From positions 1 through 64,000 of the forward strand of contig NZ_CADIKF010000032.1 in NCBI RefSeq assembly GCF_902859875.1: a DNA stretch of 64,000 nucleotides, given 5' to 3'. Within the stretch, counting starts at the first letter, position 1. Each line of letters opens with the position of its first letter. This stretch comes from Paraburkholderia solisilvae. Its GTDB lineage: Bacteria; Pseudomonadota; Gammaproteobacteria; Burkholderiales; Burkholderiaceae. Shown here one piece after another: positions 36,128 through 45,179 of the stretch. A program made the position numbers and the translations under genes. A model generated the notes under the pieces. The model searched no databases. It was not told the DNA's origin and was given only the letters and a program-made list of their open reading frames with translations.

Positions 36128-36225
36128 GCAAGCTCCGTTGTTGTTCACAGGTTGGTCAGCCACGTTGTTGCGACGCGCATCGCATGATGCGTGAAGGCTA
36201 CCCACGTTCGGCCGGCGGGTTGATG

Positions 36226-36330
36226 GAGATCGGTTCGATCGGCCGCCAGCTCGATCGGTTCAACCAGTTGAACCGGTTCACTCGACTCGATCGGTTCAAC
36301 CAGCTCAATCGGCTCGACCAGGTCGACCAC
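36226..36330. repeat. Degenerate 9-bp repeat array between pepP and the HAD gene
   Basis: Nine-base units such as CGATCGGTT, CAACCAGTT, GAACCGGTT, CAACCAGCT, CAATCGGCT and CGACCAGGT follow in register. The array is about 60 bases downstream of the pepP stop and 100 bases upstream of the HAD gene start. It is more decayed than the other arrays. Confidence 0.75.
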
Positions 36331-36389
36331 TCCTTGCGCACAGCGCCCCGCTCCGGCGCGGCCGGTTCGCTCCGCCGGTCAGTGCGCAA

Positions 36390-38204
36390 TCAGATCGCTT
36401 TCGTGCGCGTCTCGAGCCACGCCTTCGCGTCCCCCGACACATGCGGCGCGATGCGCGCGCGCACCGTCTCGTGATACGCATTGAGCCACGCGCGCTCGTC
36501 GTCGCGCAACAGCGGCAGCGCGATGCAGCGCGTGTCGATCGGGCACAGCGTCAGCGTTTCGAACTCGAGGAAGTCGCCGAACTCGGTCTTGCCGGCCGCG
36601 CGGTTCAGCACCAGATTTTCGATCCGGATGCCCCATTTGCCGGGCCGGTAGATACCCGGTTCGATCGACGTGATCATGCCCTCTTCCATCGCCGTCCATG
36701 CTTCGGCCGCCGCATAGTGCGAAATGACTTGCGGCCCTTCGTGCACGTTCAGGAAATAGCCGACGCCATGACCGGTGCCGTGACCGTAGTCGGCGCCGGC
36801 CTCCCAGATCGGCGCGCGCGCGATCGCATCGAGCATCGGCGAACGGATGCCGCGCGGAAAACGCGCACGCGACAGCGCGATCGTGCCTTTGAGCACCGTC
36901 GTGAAATCGCGCCGGTGCGCATCGTCGATCGCGCCGATCGGCACGACGCGTGTGATGTCGGTGGTGCCGCTCAGGTACTGGCCGCCCGAATCGATCAGCA
37001 GCAGACCGTTGCCTTCGATCGTCGCGTGCGATTCGGGCAGCGCGCGATAGTGCGGCATCGCGCCATTCGCGTTGAACGCGGCGATCGTCGAAAAGCTCAG
37101 CGTGACAAAGCCCGGCCGACGCGCGCGGGCCGCCGTCAACCGCTCGTCGACGGTCAGCTCGGTGAGCGTCTCGCGGCCGAGTGCCTGTTCGAACCACGCG
37201 AAGAACTCCGCGAGCGCGGCGCCGTCCTGCTCCATCGTCGCGCGCACATGGTCGGCTTCCGCCGCGGTTTTGCGCGACTTGAAGAAGGTGGTCGGATTCA
37301 CCGCCTCGACAATTTTCACGTGTGACGGCACCGAGCGCAGCATGCCGAACGTGATGCGCCGCGGGTCGGCAAGCAGCGTCGCACCGGCGGGCAGCGCGGC
37401 CAGCGCATCGGCTGCCTGCGCGTACGGTTCGACGCGAATGCCGTCGCGCGCGAGCGCATCCGCGAGCGCCGCGGGCACTTTGCCCTCGACCACGAACAAC
37501 GACGCGCGCTCGAGCCCGATCAGCGCGTGCGCGACGAACACCGGGTTGTAGTTCACGTCGGCGCCGCGCAGGTTCAGCAGCCACGCGAGATCGTCGAGTG
37601 TCGAGATGAAGTGCCACTGCGCGCCCTGCTCCTGCATCGCGCGGCGCACCCGGCCGAGCTTGTCCGCGCGCGTGACGCTCGCCTGCGGCGGCGCGTGTTC
37701 GTAGACCGCATCGGTCGGCAGCGGCGGGCGCTGCGGCCAGATCGCGTCGAGCAGGTCGACGTCGGCGCGCAGCGTCACGCCGCGCGCGCTCAGTGCGTCA
37801 TGCAGCGCGCGCGCCGCCGCGACGCCCAGCACCGCGCCGTCGACACCCACGGTGCCGCCCGCCGGCACATTCTGCGCGAGCCAGTCGATATGCGGCTGGG
37901 TCTGCTGGCCGCCGGTCATTTTCATCAATTGAATGCCGGTGCCGGCCAGTTGCGCATCGGCCTGCACCCAGTAGCGGCTATCGACCCACAGGCCGGCGAA
38001 ATCGGCGGTCACCGCTAGCGTACCGACCGAGCCGGTGAAGCCGGACAGCCATTCGCGCCCTTTCCAGCGCCCCGGCAAATATTCGGACAGGTGCGGATCC
38101 GCCGACGGCACCAGATAGGCGGCGAGGCCTTCGCGCGCCATCACGCTGCGCAATTGTGCAATCCGTTCAGGAATCGATGCGGTTTCGGGGAGTCGGACGT
38201 TCAT
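36390..38204 (-). CDS. Xaa-Pro aminopeptidase, M24B family (aminopeptidase P)
   Basis: A peptidase of about 604 residues releasing N-terminal residues before proline. Two N-terminal creatinase-like domains precede the pita-bread catalytic domain. Metal ligands are visible in LLIDSGGQYLSGTTDITR (two Asp), GHGTGHGVGYFLNVHEGP (His) and EEGMITSIEPGIY (Glu), with a final Glu near TEFGDFLEFETLT. The three-domain layout matches eukaryotic-type APP1 and long bacterial homologues. The ATG at 38204 is chosen; a GTG nine bases upstream is possible. It appears to be in an operon with the small membrane protein 31 bases upstream. Confidence 0.9.
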   Translation of the reverse strand: MNVRLPETASIPERIAQLRSVMAREGLAAYLVPSADPHLSEYLPGRWKGREWLSGFTGSVGTLAVTADFAGLWVDSRYWVQADAQLAGTGIQLMKMTGGQQTQPHIDWLAQNVPAGGTVGVDGAVLGVAAARALHDALSARGVTLRADVDLLDAIWPQRPPLPTDAVYEHAPPQASVTRADKLGRVRRAMQEQGAQWHFISTLDDLAWLLNLRGADVNYNPVFVAHALIGLERASLFVVEGKVPAALADALARDGIRVEPYAQAADALAALPAGATLLADPRRITFGMLRSVPSHVKIVEAVNPTTFFKSRKTAAEADHVRATMEQDGAALAEFFAWFEQALGRETLTELTVDERLTAARARRPGFVTLSFSTIAAFNANGAMPHYRALPESHATIEGNGLLLIDSGGQYLSGTTDITRVVPIGAIDDAHRRDFTTVLKGTIALSRARFPRGIRSPMLDAIARAPIWEAGADYGHGTGHGVGYFLNVHEGPQVISHYAAAEAWTAMEEGMITSIEPGIYRPGKWGIRIENLVLNRAAGKTEFGDFLEFETLTLCPIDTRCIALPLLRDDERAWLNAYHETVRARIAPHVSGDAKAWLETRTKAI

Positions 38205-38235
38205 CGTGTTCACCAGAAAGTATTGAGCGGCGCCG

Positions 38236-38493
38236 TCACCGACGCCGCGACAGCATGCCGATCACCGAGGCCGCCGCGACGAGCGCGGCCGCCGTGCAGA
38301 CCGGCCATTCGAGCGTGTCGCCATTGTGGAAAAGCGTGGTGACGTTGCCGGCCATGCGCGCGAGCGCCGCGCCGAGCACGCCCGCGAGCACCGCAACCCA
38401 CAGCCGCGCGCGGCTCGCTCGCCGCAACGGATGCAGCCACCAGCCCGCCAGCCCCACCGCGACACCAAGCACGACAATGCCAGGCCACCCCAT
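38236..38493 (-). CDS. Small membrane protein, possibly GlsB/YeaQ-like
   Basis: An 85-residue protein with three hydrophobic helices: GIVVLGVAVGLAGWWL, RLWVAVLAGVLGAALARMAG and TAAALVAAASVIGML. The Gly-rich first helix followed by a basic loop (HPLRRASRAR) is reminiscent of the transglycosylase-associated GlsB/YeaQ family, but the match is not strong. The ATG at 38493 is chosen because GGAGG lies ten bases upstream; a GTG at 38511 would overlap that box. It leads a probable operon with pepP. Confidence 0.6.
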   Translation of the reverse strand: MGWPGIVVLGVAVGLAGWWLHPLRRASRARLWVAVLAGVLGAALARMAGNVTTLFHNGDTLEWPVCTAAALVAAASVIGMLSRRR

Positions 38494-38755
38494 CAGCGGC
38501 ACGCCTCCCACCGCCGCCGACGAAATTTCGGATTTGTCCCATAGGCCCGGCTGCAGACGATAGCTAGCATTTTTCTCTCATTAACCCAGAAGGTCAGCAC
38601 GGCGCGTGTCTGCGCCGCTGTTCATCGGCGGTTCGCCAGCGGTTTGCCAGCAGCGCGGCGATGAGTAGCGGTTGAGTTTAGGGGCGGGGATAACGTTAGG
38701 CAAGCCGCAACGCCAGCGCCCACGCCTCCCCGGGCGCCGGTCTGAAACGCTCTTC

Positions 38756-39502
38756 ATGCGAATCGCCCTCATCGAGCCGGACCTTCGCCACGCGGAACTC
38801 GTTTCCCGCCTGCTGTTCGCAGCCGGCCACGCGTGCCAGCACTTCAGCGCCAGCGAGCCTTTCCTCAACAGCGCAAAGCAGCTCTTCTTCGACCTCCTCC
38901 TCACCGAAGCCTGGGCCGGCGACCGCTGCGCCGAAGATGTCATCGCGCTCGCGCGCGAAGTGCTGCCCGGCCTGCCGGTCATCGTCACGATGAAAGCGCC
39001 GCGCGAGAGCGAACTGGTGGCCGCGCTGCACGCGGGCGCCGACGACTGTCTCGCGAAGCCGGTGCGCGGCCCCGAAATGCTGGCGCGCGTCGACGCGCTG
39101 ATCCGGCGCGCGGGCTTTCGCCGGCCGCGCAGCCGCTCCCGCGAAATCTTCGGCGACTATGCGTTCGATGGCGGGCGCTCGATCGTCATGTTCCGGGGCG
39201 TGGCGGTCCCGTTGACGCCGAAGGAACTCCGCTTCGCGCTGCTGCTTTTTTCGAACATGTCGCGGCCGGTTTCGCGCGCGCAGATTCTTGAAACCGTCTG
39301 GGGCCGCCGCGACATCAGGTCACGCACGCTCGATACGCATGCATCCCGCATCCGCGCGAAGCTGGAACTGCGGCCCGAGCACGGCTACGCGCTGACGCCG
39401 CTGTATGGCTACGGATACCGGCTCGATCCGGTATCCGGCACGAGCGGCAATGACGGCAACGATGAGCCGCCCAGGACTGAAACAATCGTGGAAACGCTAT
39501 AA
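38756..39502 (+). CDS. OmpR-type response regulator with Glu at the phosphorylation site
   Basis: A 248-residue protein with a receiver domain (1-118) and a winged-helix DNA-binding domain (about 130-225; RGVAVPLTPKELRFALLLF, VSRAQILETVWGRRDIRSRTLDTHASRIRAKL). The acidic pair (IEPD, residues 7-9) and the conserved Lys101 (AKPV) are present. The phospho-acceptor position reads FDLLLTEAW, with Glu51 replacing Asp. Glu often mimics phospho-Asp, so the protein may be constitutively active or phosphorylation-independent. No histidine kinase gene is adjacent. The ATG at 38756 is chosen by the receiver fold. Its 3' end carries the probable hemA promoter. Confidence 0.85.
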   Translation: MRIALIEPDLRHAELVSRLLFAAGHACQHFSASEPFLNSAKQLFFDLLLTEAWAGDRCAEDVIALAREVLPGLPVIVTMKAPRESELVAALHAGADDCLAKPVRGPEMLARVDALIRRAGFRRPRSRSREIFGDYAFDGGRSIVMFRGVAVPLTPKELRFALLLFSNMSRPVSRAQILETVWGRRDIRSRTLDTHASRIRAKLELRPEHGYALTPLYGYGYRLDPVSGTSGNDGNDEPPRTETIVETL

Positions 39503-39525
39503 TATGGGGCTAAACCATAGCCCCA
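39498..39525 (+). promoter_or_regulatory. Candidate hemA promoter -10 and leader hairpin
   Basis: A consensus TATAAT (39498-39503) overlaps the TAA stop of the response regulator gene. Directly after it TGGGGCTA (39505-39512) and TAGCCCCA (39518-39525) form an 8-bp hairpin with loop AACCA, ending 21 bases before the hemA ATG. The -35 region is weak (GACTGA at 17-base spacing). The hairpin would sit at the 5' end of the transcript. Confidence 0.45.
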
Positions 39526-39546
39526 GTCACCGGGCTGTCCCCATTT

Positions 39547-40836
39547 ATGCAGCTTCTAACGATCGGAATCAACCACCACACTGCGCCAGTCGCCCTGCGC
39601 GAACGCGTGGCGTTTCCGCTCGAACAGGTCAAACCTGCGCTGGAAGCCTTGAAGGGCCTGTGGCTGGGTCACGGCGGCGCGCCCAACGCGCCTGAAGCGG
39701 CGATCCTGTCCACCTGCAACCGCACCGAACTCTACTGCGCCACCGACGACCACGCCGCCCGCGAGGCCGCCATCCGGTGGCTGTCGAAGTTCCACAATCT
39801 CCCCGTCGACGAACTCGCGCCGCATGTGTACGCGCTGCCGCAATCGGAAGCGGTGCGGCATGCGTTCCGCGTCGCGTCGGGGCTCGATTCAATGGTGCTC
39901 GGCGAAACGCAGATCGTCGGCCAGATGAAGGATGCGGTGCGCACCGCGTCGGAAGCCGGCGCGCTCGGCACGTATCTGAACCAGCTGTTCCAGCGCACCT
40001 TCGCCGTCGCGAAGGAAGTGCGCACTACGACGGAAATCGGCGCGCAGTCGGTGTCGATGGCCGCCGCGGCCGTGCGGCTCGCGCAGCGCATCTTCGACAA
40101 GGTGGCGAACCAGCGCGTGCTCTTTATCGGCGCCGGCGAAATGATCGAGCTGTGCGCGACCCACTTCGCCGCGCAGAAGCCGCGCGAGCTGGTAGTCGCG
40201 AACCGCACCGCCGAGCGCGGTCAACGCCTCGCGGAACGCTTCAACGGGCGTGCGATTCCGCTTGGTGAACTGCCGCAGCGGATGCACGAGTTCGACATCA
40301 TCGTGTCGTGCACCGCGTCGACGCTGCCGATCATCGGTCTGGGCGCGGTCGAGCGCGCGGTGAAAGCGCGCCGCCACCGGCCCATTTTCATGGTCGACCT
40401 CGCCGTGCCGCGCGATATCGAGCCGGAAGTCGGCCTGCTCGAAGACGTGTTCCTGTACACCGTCGACGATCTCGGCGCGATCGTTCGCGAGGGCAATGCG
40501 TCGCGCCAGGCGGCCGTCGCGCAAGCCGAAGCCATCATCGAAACGCGCGTGCAGAACTTCATGCAGTGGCTCGACGCGCGCAGCATCGTGCCGGTGATTC
40601 GCCACATGCATACGCAGGCGGACGCGCTGCGCCGCGCCGAAGTCGAGAAAGCGCAGAAGATGCTCGCGCGCGGCGACGATCCGGCGGTGGTGCTCGAAGC
40701 GCTGTCGCAAGCCATCACCAACAAGCTGATCCATGGTCCGACGCACGCGCTCAATAGCGCGAGCAGCGACAACCGCGCAACGCTCGTCGAATTGATGAGC
40801 GGCTTCTACAAGCACAACCACACGTCCGAGCGTTAG
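39547..40836 (+). CDS. hemA: Glutamyl-tRNA reductase
   Basis: A 429-residue enzyme that reduces Glu-tRNA to glutamate-1-semialdehyde for haem synthesis. The nucleophile Cys is in ILSTCNRTELYC, the substrate pocket in MVLGETQIVGQMKDAV, and the NADPH-binding fold in VLFIGAGEMIELCATHF. A C-terminal dimerisation helix ends the chain. The ATG at 39547 gives MQLLTIGINHHTAPVALRE, the usual N terminus. It is followed by prfA and prmC, the common beta-proteobacterial order hemA-prfA-prmC. Confidence 0.97.
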   Translation: MQLLTIGINHHTAPVALRERVAFPLEQVKPALEALKGLWLGHGGAPNAPEAAILSTCNRTELYCATDDHAAREAAIRWLSKFHNLPVDELAPHVYALPQSEAVRHAFRVASGLDSMVLGETQIVGQMKDAVRTASEAGALGTYLNQLFQRTFAVAKEVRTTTEIGAQSVSMAAAAVRLAQRIFDKVANQRVLFIGAGEMIELCATHFAAQKPRELVVANRTAERGQRLAERFNGRAIPLGELPQRMHEFDIIVSCTASTLPIIGLGAVERAVKARRHRPIFMVDLAVPRDIEPEVGLLEDVFLYTVDDLGAIVREGNASRQAAVAQAEAIIETRVQNFMQWLDARSIVPVIRHMHTQADALRRAEVEKAQKMLARGDDPAVVLEALSQAITNKLIHGPTHALNSASSDNRATLVELMSGFYKHNHTSER

Positions 40837-40852
40837 CGGCGCTAGCGCCGCT
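40835..40852. repeat. Perfect 18-bp palindrome overlapping the hemA stop
   Basis: AGCGGCGCTAGCGCCGCT is perfectly self-complementary and its first two bases are part of the hemA TAG stop codon. With no loop and no T tract it is a poor terminator, but it could impede transcription or translation read-through. The rest of the gap to prfA shows nothing else. Confidence 0.6.
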
Positions 40853-40991
40853 TCGCGCGTCGCCGCTCCGCTTTGCGCGTCCGCTGCGCGCGAGCCCAGC
40901 GCGGCGCCTCCGCCCACGGGCGCTGCCGCCCGCCTCCCGAATTCAGACTGTCCCTGCCGGAACCCACTCCGGATCGCATAACGAAGGCCCG

Positions 40992-42074
40992 ATGAAAACG
41001 AGCATGCAAACGAAGCTCGACCAGCTCACCACACGGCTGGCCGAACTGAACGACCTGTTGAGCCGCGCGGACGTCACCGCGAATCTCGACCAGTACCGCA
41101 AGCTCACGCGTGAGCACGCGGAGCTCGGCCCGCTCGTCGAGCAGTACGCACTATGGCGTCAGGCGGTCAACGACGCGGCCACCGCGCAGGAGCTGCTGTC
41201 GGATCCGTCGATGAAGGAATTCGCCGAAGAGGAAATCCGCGCGGCGCGCGAGCGGATGGAGCAGCTCGAAAGCGAATTGCAGCGCATGCTGCTGCCGAAA
41301 GACCCGAACGACGACCGCAATATCTTCCTCGAAATCCGCGCGGGCACCGGCGGCGACGAGTCGGCGCTATTCGCCGGCGATTTGCTGCGGATGTATCTGC
41401 GCTATGCGGAGCGCAATCGCTGGCAGGTCGAAATGATGTCGGCGAGCGAATCGGATCTGGGCGGCTACAAGGAAGTAATCGTGCGCATCGCCGGCGAAGC
41501 CGCGTACTCGAAACTGAAGTTCGAATCCGGCGGCCATCGCGTGCAGCGCGTACCGGTGACCGAAACGCAGGGTCGCATCCACACGTCCGCGTGCACCGTC
41601 GCGGTGATGCCGGAAGCCGATGAAATCGGTGAAGTCGAGATCAATCCGGCCGACTTGCGCATCGATACATTCCGCGCGTCGGGCGCCGGCGGCCAGCACA
41701 TCAACAAGACCGATTCGGCGGTGCGCGTCACGCACTTGCCGACCGGCATTGTCGTCGAGTGCCAGGACGACCGCTCTCAGCACAAGAACAAGGATCGCGC
41801 GCTCAAGGTGCTCGCCGCGCGCATCAAGGACAAGCAATATCACGAGCAGCACGCGAAGGAAGCGGCCACCCGCAAGAGCCTGATCGGCTCCGGCGATCGC
41901 TCGGAGCGCATCCGCACGTACAACTTCCCGCAAGGACGGCTGACCGATCACCGGATCAACCTGACGCTGTACCGGCTCGAAGCGCTGATGGAAGGCGATC
42001 TCGACGAGCTGATCGCCGCGCTCGTCAGCGAGCATCAGGCCGAGTTGCTCGCGTCGCTCGGCGACGCGGACTGA
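40992..42074 (+). CDS. prfA: Peptide chain release factor 1
   Basis: A 360-residue class I release factor recognising UAA and UAG. The GGQ motif is in RASGAGGQHINKTDSAVRVTH (about 227-247), and the codon-recognition loop segment ends with the PxT-like VPVTETQGRIHTS. The N-terminal domain begins KLDQLTTRLAELNDLLS. Length is exactly typical. It is followed by prmC, whose product methylates the GGQ glutamine. Confidence 0.97.
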   Translation: MKTSMQTKLDQLTTRLAELNDLLSRADVTANLDQYRKLTREHAELGPLVEQYALWRQAVNDAATAQELLSDPSMKEFAEEEIRAARERMEQLESELQRMLLPKDPNDDRNIFLEIRAGTGGDESALFAGDLLRMYLRYAERNRWQVEMMSASESDLGGYKEVIVRIAGEAAYSKLKFESGGHRVQRVPVTETQGRIHTSACTVAVMPEADEIGEVEINPADLRIDTFRASGAGGQHINKTDSAVRVTHLPTGIVVECQDDRSQHKNKDRALKVLAARIKDKQYHEQHAKEAATRKSLIGSGDRSERIRTYNFPQGRLTDHRINLTLYRLEALMEGDLDELIAALVSEHQAELLASLGDAD

Positions 42075-42097
42075 GCGGACAAGTGGAGCAAGCGGAC

Positions 42098-42976
42098 ATG
42101 GCCGGCGCTCCCGATACGGTTGCCACGTTGCTTCGCGCCTCGGCGCTGCCGGCGCTCGAAGCGCGCATGCTGCTCGGTCACGCGCTCGGCTGGCGCCGCA
42201 CCGAGCTGATCACGCGCGCGCATGCGCCGCTCGATGCCGCGCAGGTCGCGCGCTGGCGCGAGCTCGAAGCGCGGCGTGGGGCAGGAGAGCCGGTCGCGCA
42301 GCTAGTCGGCACGCGCGAATTCTACGGGCTCGAATTCGAAGTCACGCCCGATGTGCTGATTCCGCGACCGGAAACCGAACTGCTGGTCGAAACCGCGCTC
42401 GGCGCGATGGCTGGACGCGCGCAGCCACGTGTACTGGATCTCGGCACCGGGACGGGCGCGATTGCCGTCGCGCTTGCATCCGCGCGGCCGGATGCGCAAG
42501 TGTGGGCGGTCGAGCGCTCCGCCGCGGCGTTGCAGGTGGCGACACGCAATGCCGCACGCCTGCTCGAAGCGAACCGGCCTGGCGGCCCGCTGAGCCTCCT
42601 GCACGGCGACTGGTACGCGCCGCTCGCGCCCGCGCTGCGCTTCGATGTCATCGTCAGCAATCCGCCGTATATCGCCGGCCGCGATCCGCATCTCGGTCAA
42701 GGCGACCTGCGCTTCGAACCGCGCGCCGCGCTGACCGACGAAGCGGACGGCTTGTCCGCGCTTCGCGCGATCGTCACCGGTGCGCCCGCATGGCTTGCCG
42801 CGGGCGGCACGCTATGGCTCGAGCACGGCTACGACCAGGCTGCGGACGTGCGTGCGCTGCTCACCGCGCGCGGGTTCCGTGCGGTGCGCTCTGAACGCGA
42901 TCTCGCCGGCATCGAACGGATCAGCGGCGGGCAATTCGCCGAACCGCCGCATACCGGGGCCGCATCGCCGCGCTAG
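42098..42976 (+). CDS. prmC: Release factor glutamine N5-methyltransferase
   Basis: A 292-residue SAM-dependent methyltransferase modifying the GGQ Gln of RF1 and RF2. The SAM-binding segment is VLDLGTGTGAIAVALAS and the catalytic NPPY motif is in VIVSNPPYIAG. The N-terminal helical domain (about 1-75) binds the release factor. The ATG at 42098 has GGAG nine bases upstream; a GTG at 42083 is a possible alternative. It is 23 bases after prfA. Confidence 0.95.
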   Translation: MAGAPDTVATLLRASALPALEARMLLGHALGWRRTELITRAHAPLDAAQVARWRELEARRGAGEPVAQLVGTREFYGLEFEVTPDVLIPRPETELLVETALGAMAGRAQPRVLDLGTGTGAIAVALASARPDAQVWAVERSAAALQVATRNAARLLEANRPGGPLSLLHGDWYAPLAPALRFDVIVSNPPYIAGRDPHLGQGDLRFEPRAALTDEADGLSALRAIVTGAPAWLAAGGTLWLEHGYDQAADVRALLTARGFRAVRSERDLAGIERISGGQFAEPPHTGAASPR

Positions 42977-43164
42977 TTCGACGACGGCTGCGCAACGCGT
43001 GCGCTCGCGCGCAACAGGGCGGCGCGTGGCCTGCCGTGGTCTCCCCCGGCCGCAACCGGGCCGGGTGCCCGCCACCCGTGTCACGGGCAGCGTCGGCTTA
43101 CCCCCGCGAAATCCGCTATCATTTGATGTCAACTCCACCTATTTCCGGAACCGCAAGGTCAGTC

Positions 43165-43476
43165 ATGGATACGCAACAACGCATCAAGCAAATCGTCGAC
43201 GACAACGCCGTCGTGCTCTTCATGAAGGGCAACGTGCAATTTCCGATGTGCGGCTTTTCCGGCCGCGCCGTGCAGATCCTGAAGGCGTGCGGCGTCGACG
43301 AGTTCAAGACCGTCAACGTGCTCGAAGACGATGAAGTCCGCCAGGGCATCAAGTCGTTCTCGAACTGGCCGACCATCCCGCAGCTTTACGTAAAGGGGGA
43401 ATTCGTCGGCGGGTCGGACATCATGATGGAAATGTACCAATCGGGCGAACTCCAGCAGCTGTTCGCCGCGGCATAA
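43165..43476 (+). CDS. grxD: Monothiol glutaredoxin Grx4 family (Fe-S carrier)
   Basis: A 103-residue monothiol glutaredoxin. The CGFS active site is in VQFPMCGFSGRAVQIL, the glutathione-binding WPTIPQLYVKGEFVGGSDI segment includes the cis-Pro. Such proteins bind a glutathione-ligated [2Fe-2S] cluster and deliver it with BolA-type partners. The ATG at 43165 follows AAGGTC; the longer frame upstream is not supported by family length. It follows prmC by about 190 bases. Confidence 0.96.
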   Translation: MDTQQRIKQIVDDNAVVLFMKGNVQFPMCGFSGRAVQILKACGVDEFKTVNVLEDDEVRQGIKSFSNWPTIPQLYVKGEFVGGSDIMMEMYQSGELQQLFAAA

Positions 43477-43549
43477 CCCGCAACACGCAGCACAGCAACA
43501 CCTCCTTCGCCTCCGGGCCGCTCGGGCGCCCCAGCAGCGCCCTCACGTC

Positions 43550-44146
43550 ATGGATACACGCATTACCGTGCCGCGCCGCGTGATCGTCGCGATCACCGGC
43601 GCATCGGGCGCTATTTACGGCATCCGGCTGCTGCATGCGCTGCGCCGCGTCGGCGGCGTCGAAAGCCATCTGCTGGTTTCCAGCGCCGGCTGGCTCAATA
43701 TCCAGCACGAACTGCAACTGACGAAAGACGACGTGCATTCGCTCGCGGATGTCGTCCATTCGGCGCGTGATATCGGTGCGAGCGTTGCGTCGGGTTCGTT
43801 CGCGACGCACGGAATGATCGTCGCACCGTGTTCGATGAAGACGCTCGCGAGCATCGCGCACGCCCTGTCGGACAACCTGATTTCGCGCGCCGCTGACGTC
43901 ACGTTGAAGGAACGGCGCAGGCTGGTGCTGATGGTGCGGGAAACGCCGTTCAACCTCGCGCATTTGCGCAATATGACCGCCGTCACCGAAATGGGCGGAA
44001 TCGTGTTCCCGCCGGTGCCGGCGTTTTACAGCAAGCCCGCATCGCTCGATGAAATGGTCGACCACACCGTCGCACGCGCGCTTGATCTGCTGGCGCTCGG
44101 CCCGTCGTTCGCGCCGACGTGGGAAGGGTTGAACGGCTCCGTCTAG
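43550..44146 (+). CDS. ubiX: Flavin prenyltransferase UbiX
   Basis: A 198-residue flavoprotein making prenylated FMN, the cofactor of UbiD-type decarboxylases in ubiquinone synthesis. The N-terminal IVAITGASGAIYGIRLL loop, APCSMKTLASIAHALSDNLISRAADVTLKERRRLVLMVRETP segment (FMN phosphate and prenyl sites), and the C-terminal DHTVARALDLLAL region are family hallmarks. The ATG at 43550 precedes a short non-conserved leader. It lies 73 bases after grxD. Confidence 0.95.
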   Translation: MDTRITVPRRVIVAITGASGAIYGIRLLHALRRVGGVESHLLVSSAGWLNIQHELQLTKDDVHSLADVVHSARDIGASVASGSFATHGMIVAPCSMKTLASIAHALSDNLISRAADVTLKERRRLVLMVRETPFNLAHLRNMTAVTEMGGIVFPPVPAFYSKPASLDEMVDHTVARALDLLALGPSFAPTWEGLNGSV

Positions 44147-44284
44147 GCGCGTCTGTCAACGCCGATTCCCAACATCGGCGACGCAATTAAATCCGTTTTA
44201 CATCGTTTATCAAACGCCAATACGGCTATATAGTCGGTTTATCTTCGACACACCTGTCGCGCATCGACGCGCGACCACGCCGCC

Positions 44285-45070
44285 ATGACCCGCTTGCCCT
44301 CGCTCTTCCTGTCTCACGGCGCGCCGACGCTGCCGATCGATCCGTCGCTGCCATCCGCTGAATTCGCGTCGCTGTCGGCCCGATTGCCGCGTCCGAAGGC
44401 GATCCTGATGCTGTCCGCGCATTGGATGACCGCGCAGCCGGTCGCGAGCACCGCAGACAAGCCGGACACGATCCACGACTTCTATGGTTTCCCGCGTCAG
44501 TTGTACGAGATCAGGTACCCGGCGCCCGGTGCGCCGGACGTCGCACGCCGGGCGGCGGACCTGCTCGGCGCCGCGGGCATTGCGTCGTCCAGCGAGCCGC
44601 ATGGGCTCGATCATGGCGCGTGGGTGCCGATGCTGCTGATGTTTCCGGACGCTGATGTGCCGGTCGCCCAGTTGTCGATTCAACCGCGCATGGACCCGGC
44701 GCATCATTTTCGCGTCGGCCGCGCGCTGCGGGCGTTGCGCGACGACGGCGTGATGGTGATCGGCTCCGGGCAGATCACGCACAATCTGCGCGAGGCGGAT
44801 TTCTCCGCGCGCCCGGAAGACGCAGACCCGCGCGTGACGGAGTTCACCGACTGGTTCGAAGCGCGTCTCGCCGCGCGCGACCTCGATGCGTTGTTCGACT
44901 ATCGGCGTGTTGCGCCGCACGCGGTGTCGATGCACCCGACCGACGAGCATCTGCTGCCGGTATTCGCCGCGCTGGGCGCCGCCGGCGACGCTTACCGGCT
45001 GCAGATTCAGCCGCTCGGCACCTACCAGCGCGTGCTCGCGATGACGAACTATGTGTTCACCGACGATTGA
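44285..45070 (+). CDS. ygiD: 4,5-DOPA-extradiol-dioxygenase-like protein (YgiD/LigB family)
   Basis: A 261-residue zinc or iron extradiol dioxygenase of the LigB superfamily. Candidate metal ligands are His11 (LFLSHGAPTLP), the His in LMLSAHWMT, and His residues in GLDHGAWVPM and SMHPTDEHLLP. Plant and E. coli YgiD homologues cleave L-DOPA to betalamic or muconate-like products in vitro; the physiological substrate is unknown. The ATG at 44285 is the only sensible start. It is followed by a strong bidirectional terminator. Confidence 0.9.
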   Translation: MTRLPSLFLSHGAPTLPIDPSLPSAEFASLSARLPRPKAILMLSAHWMTAQPVASTADKPDTIHDFYGFPRQLYEIRYPAPGAPDVARRAADLLGAAGIASSSEPHGLDHGAWVPMLLMFPDADVPVAQLSIQPRMDPAHHFRVGRALRALRDDGVMVIGSGQITHNLREADFSARPEDADPRVTEFTDWFEARLAARDLDALFDYRRVAPHAVSMHPTDEHLLPVFAALGAAGDAYRLQIQPLGTYQRVLAMTNYVFTDD

Positions 45071-45140
45071 GTTCGCGAGGCGCTGCGGCACCGTTGCGTC
45101 TGCGCGGTGAGCGTGATCGCGCCGCAACGAGCTTCACAGT

Positions 45141-45179
45141 AAAAAGGCTGCCCGATGTTTTGCATCGGGCAGCCTTTTT
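45141..45179. terminator. Bidirectional terminator, 17-bp perfect stem
   Basis: AAAAAGGCTGCCCGATG (45141-45157) pairs perfectly with CATCGGGCAGCCTTTTT (45163-45179) around a TTTTG loop. T runs on both strands serve ygiD on the plus side and the amino-acid permease on the minus side. Confidence 0.92.
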
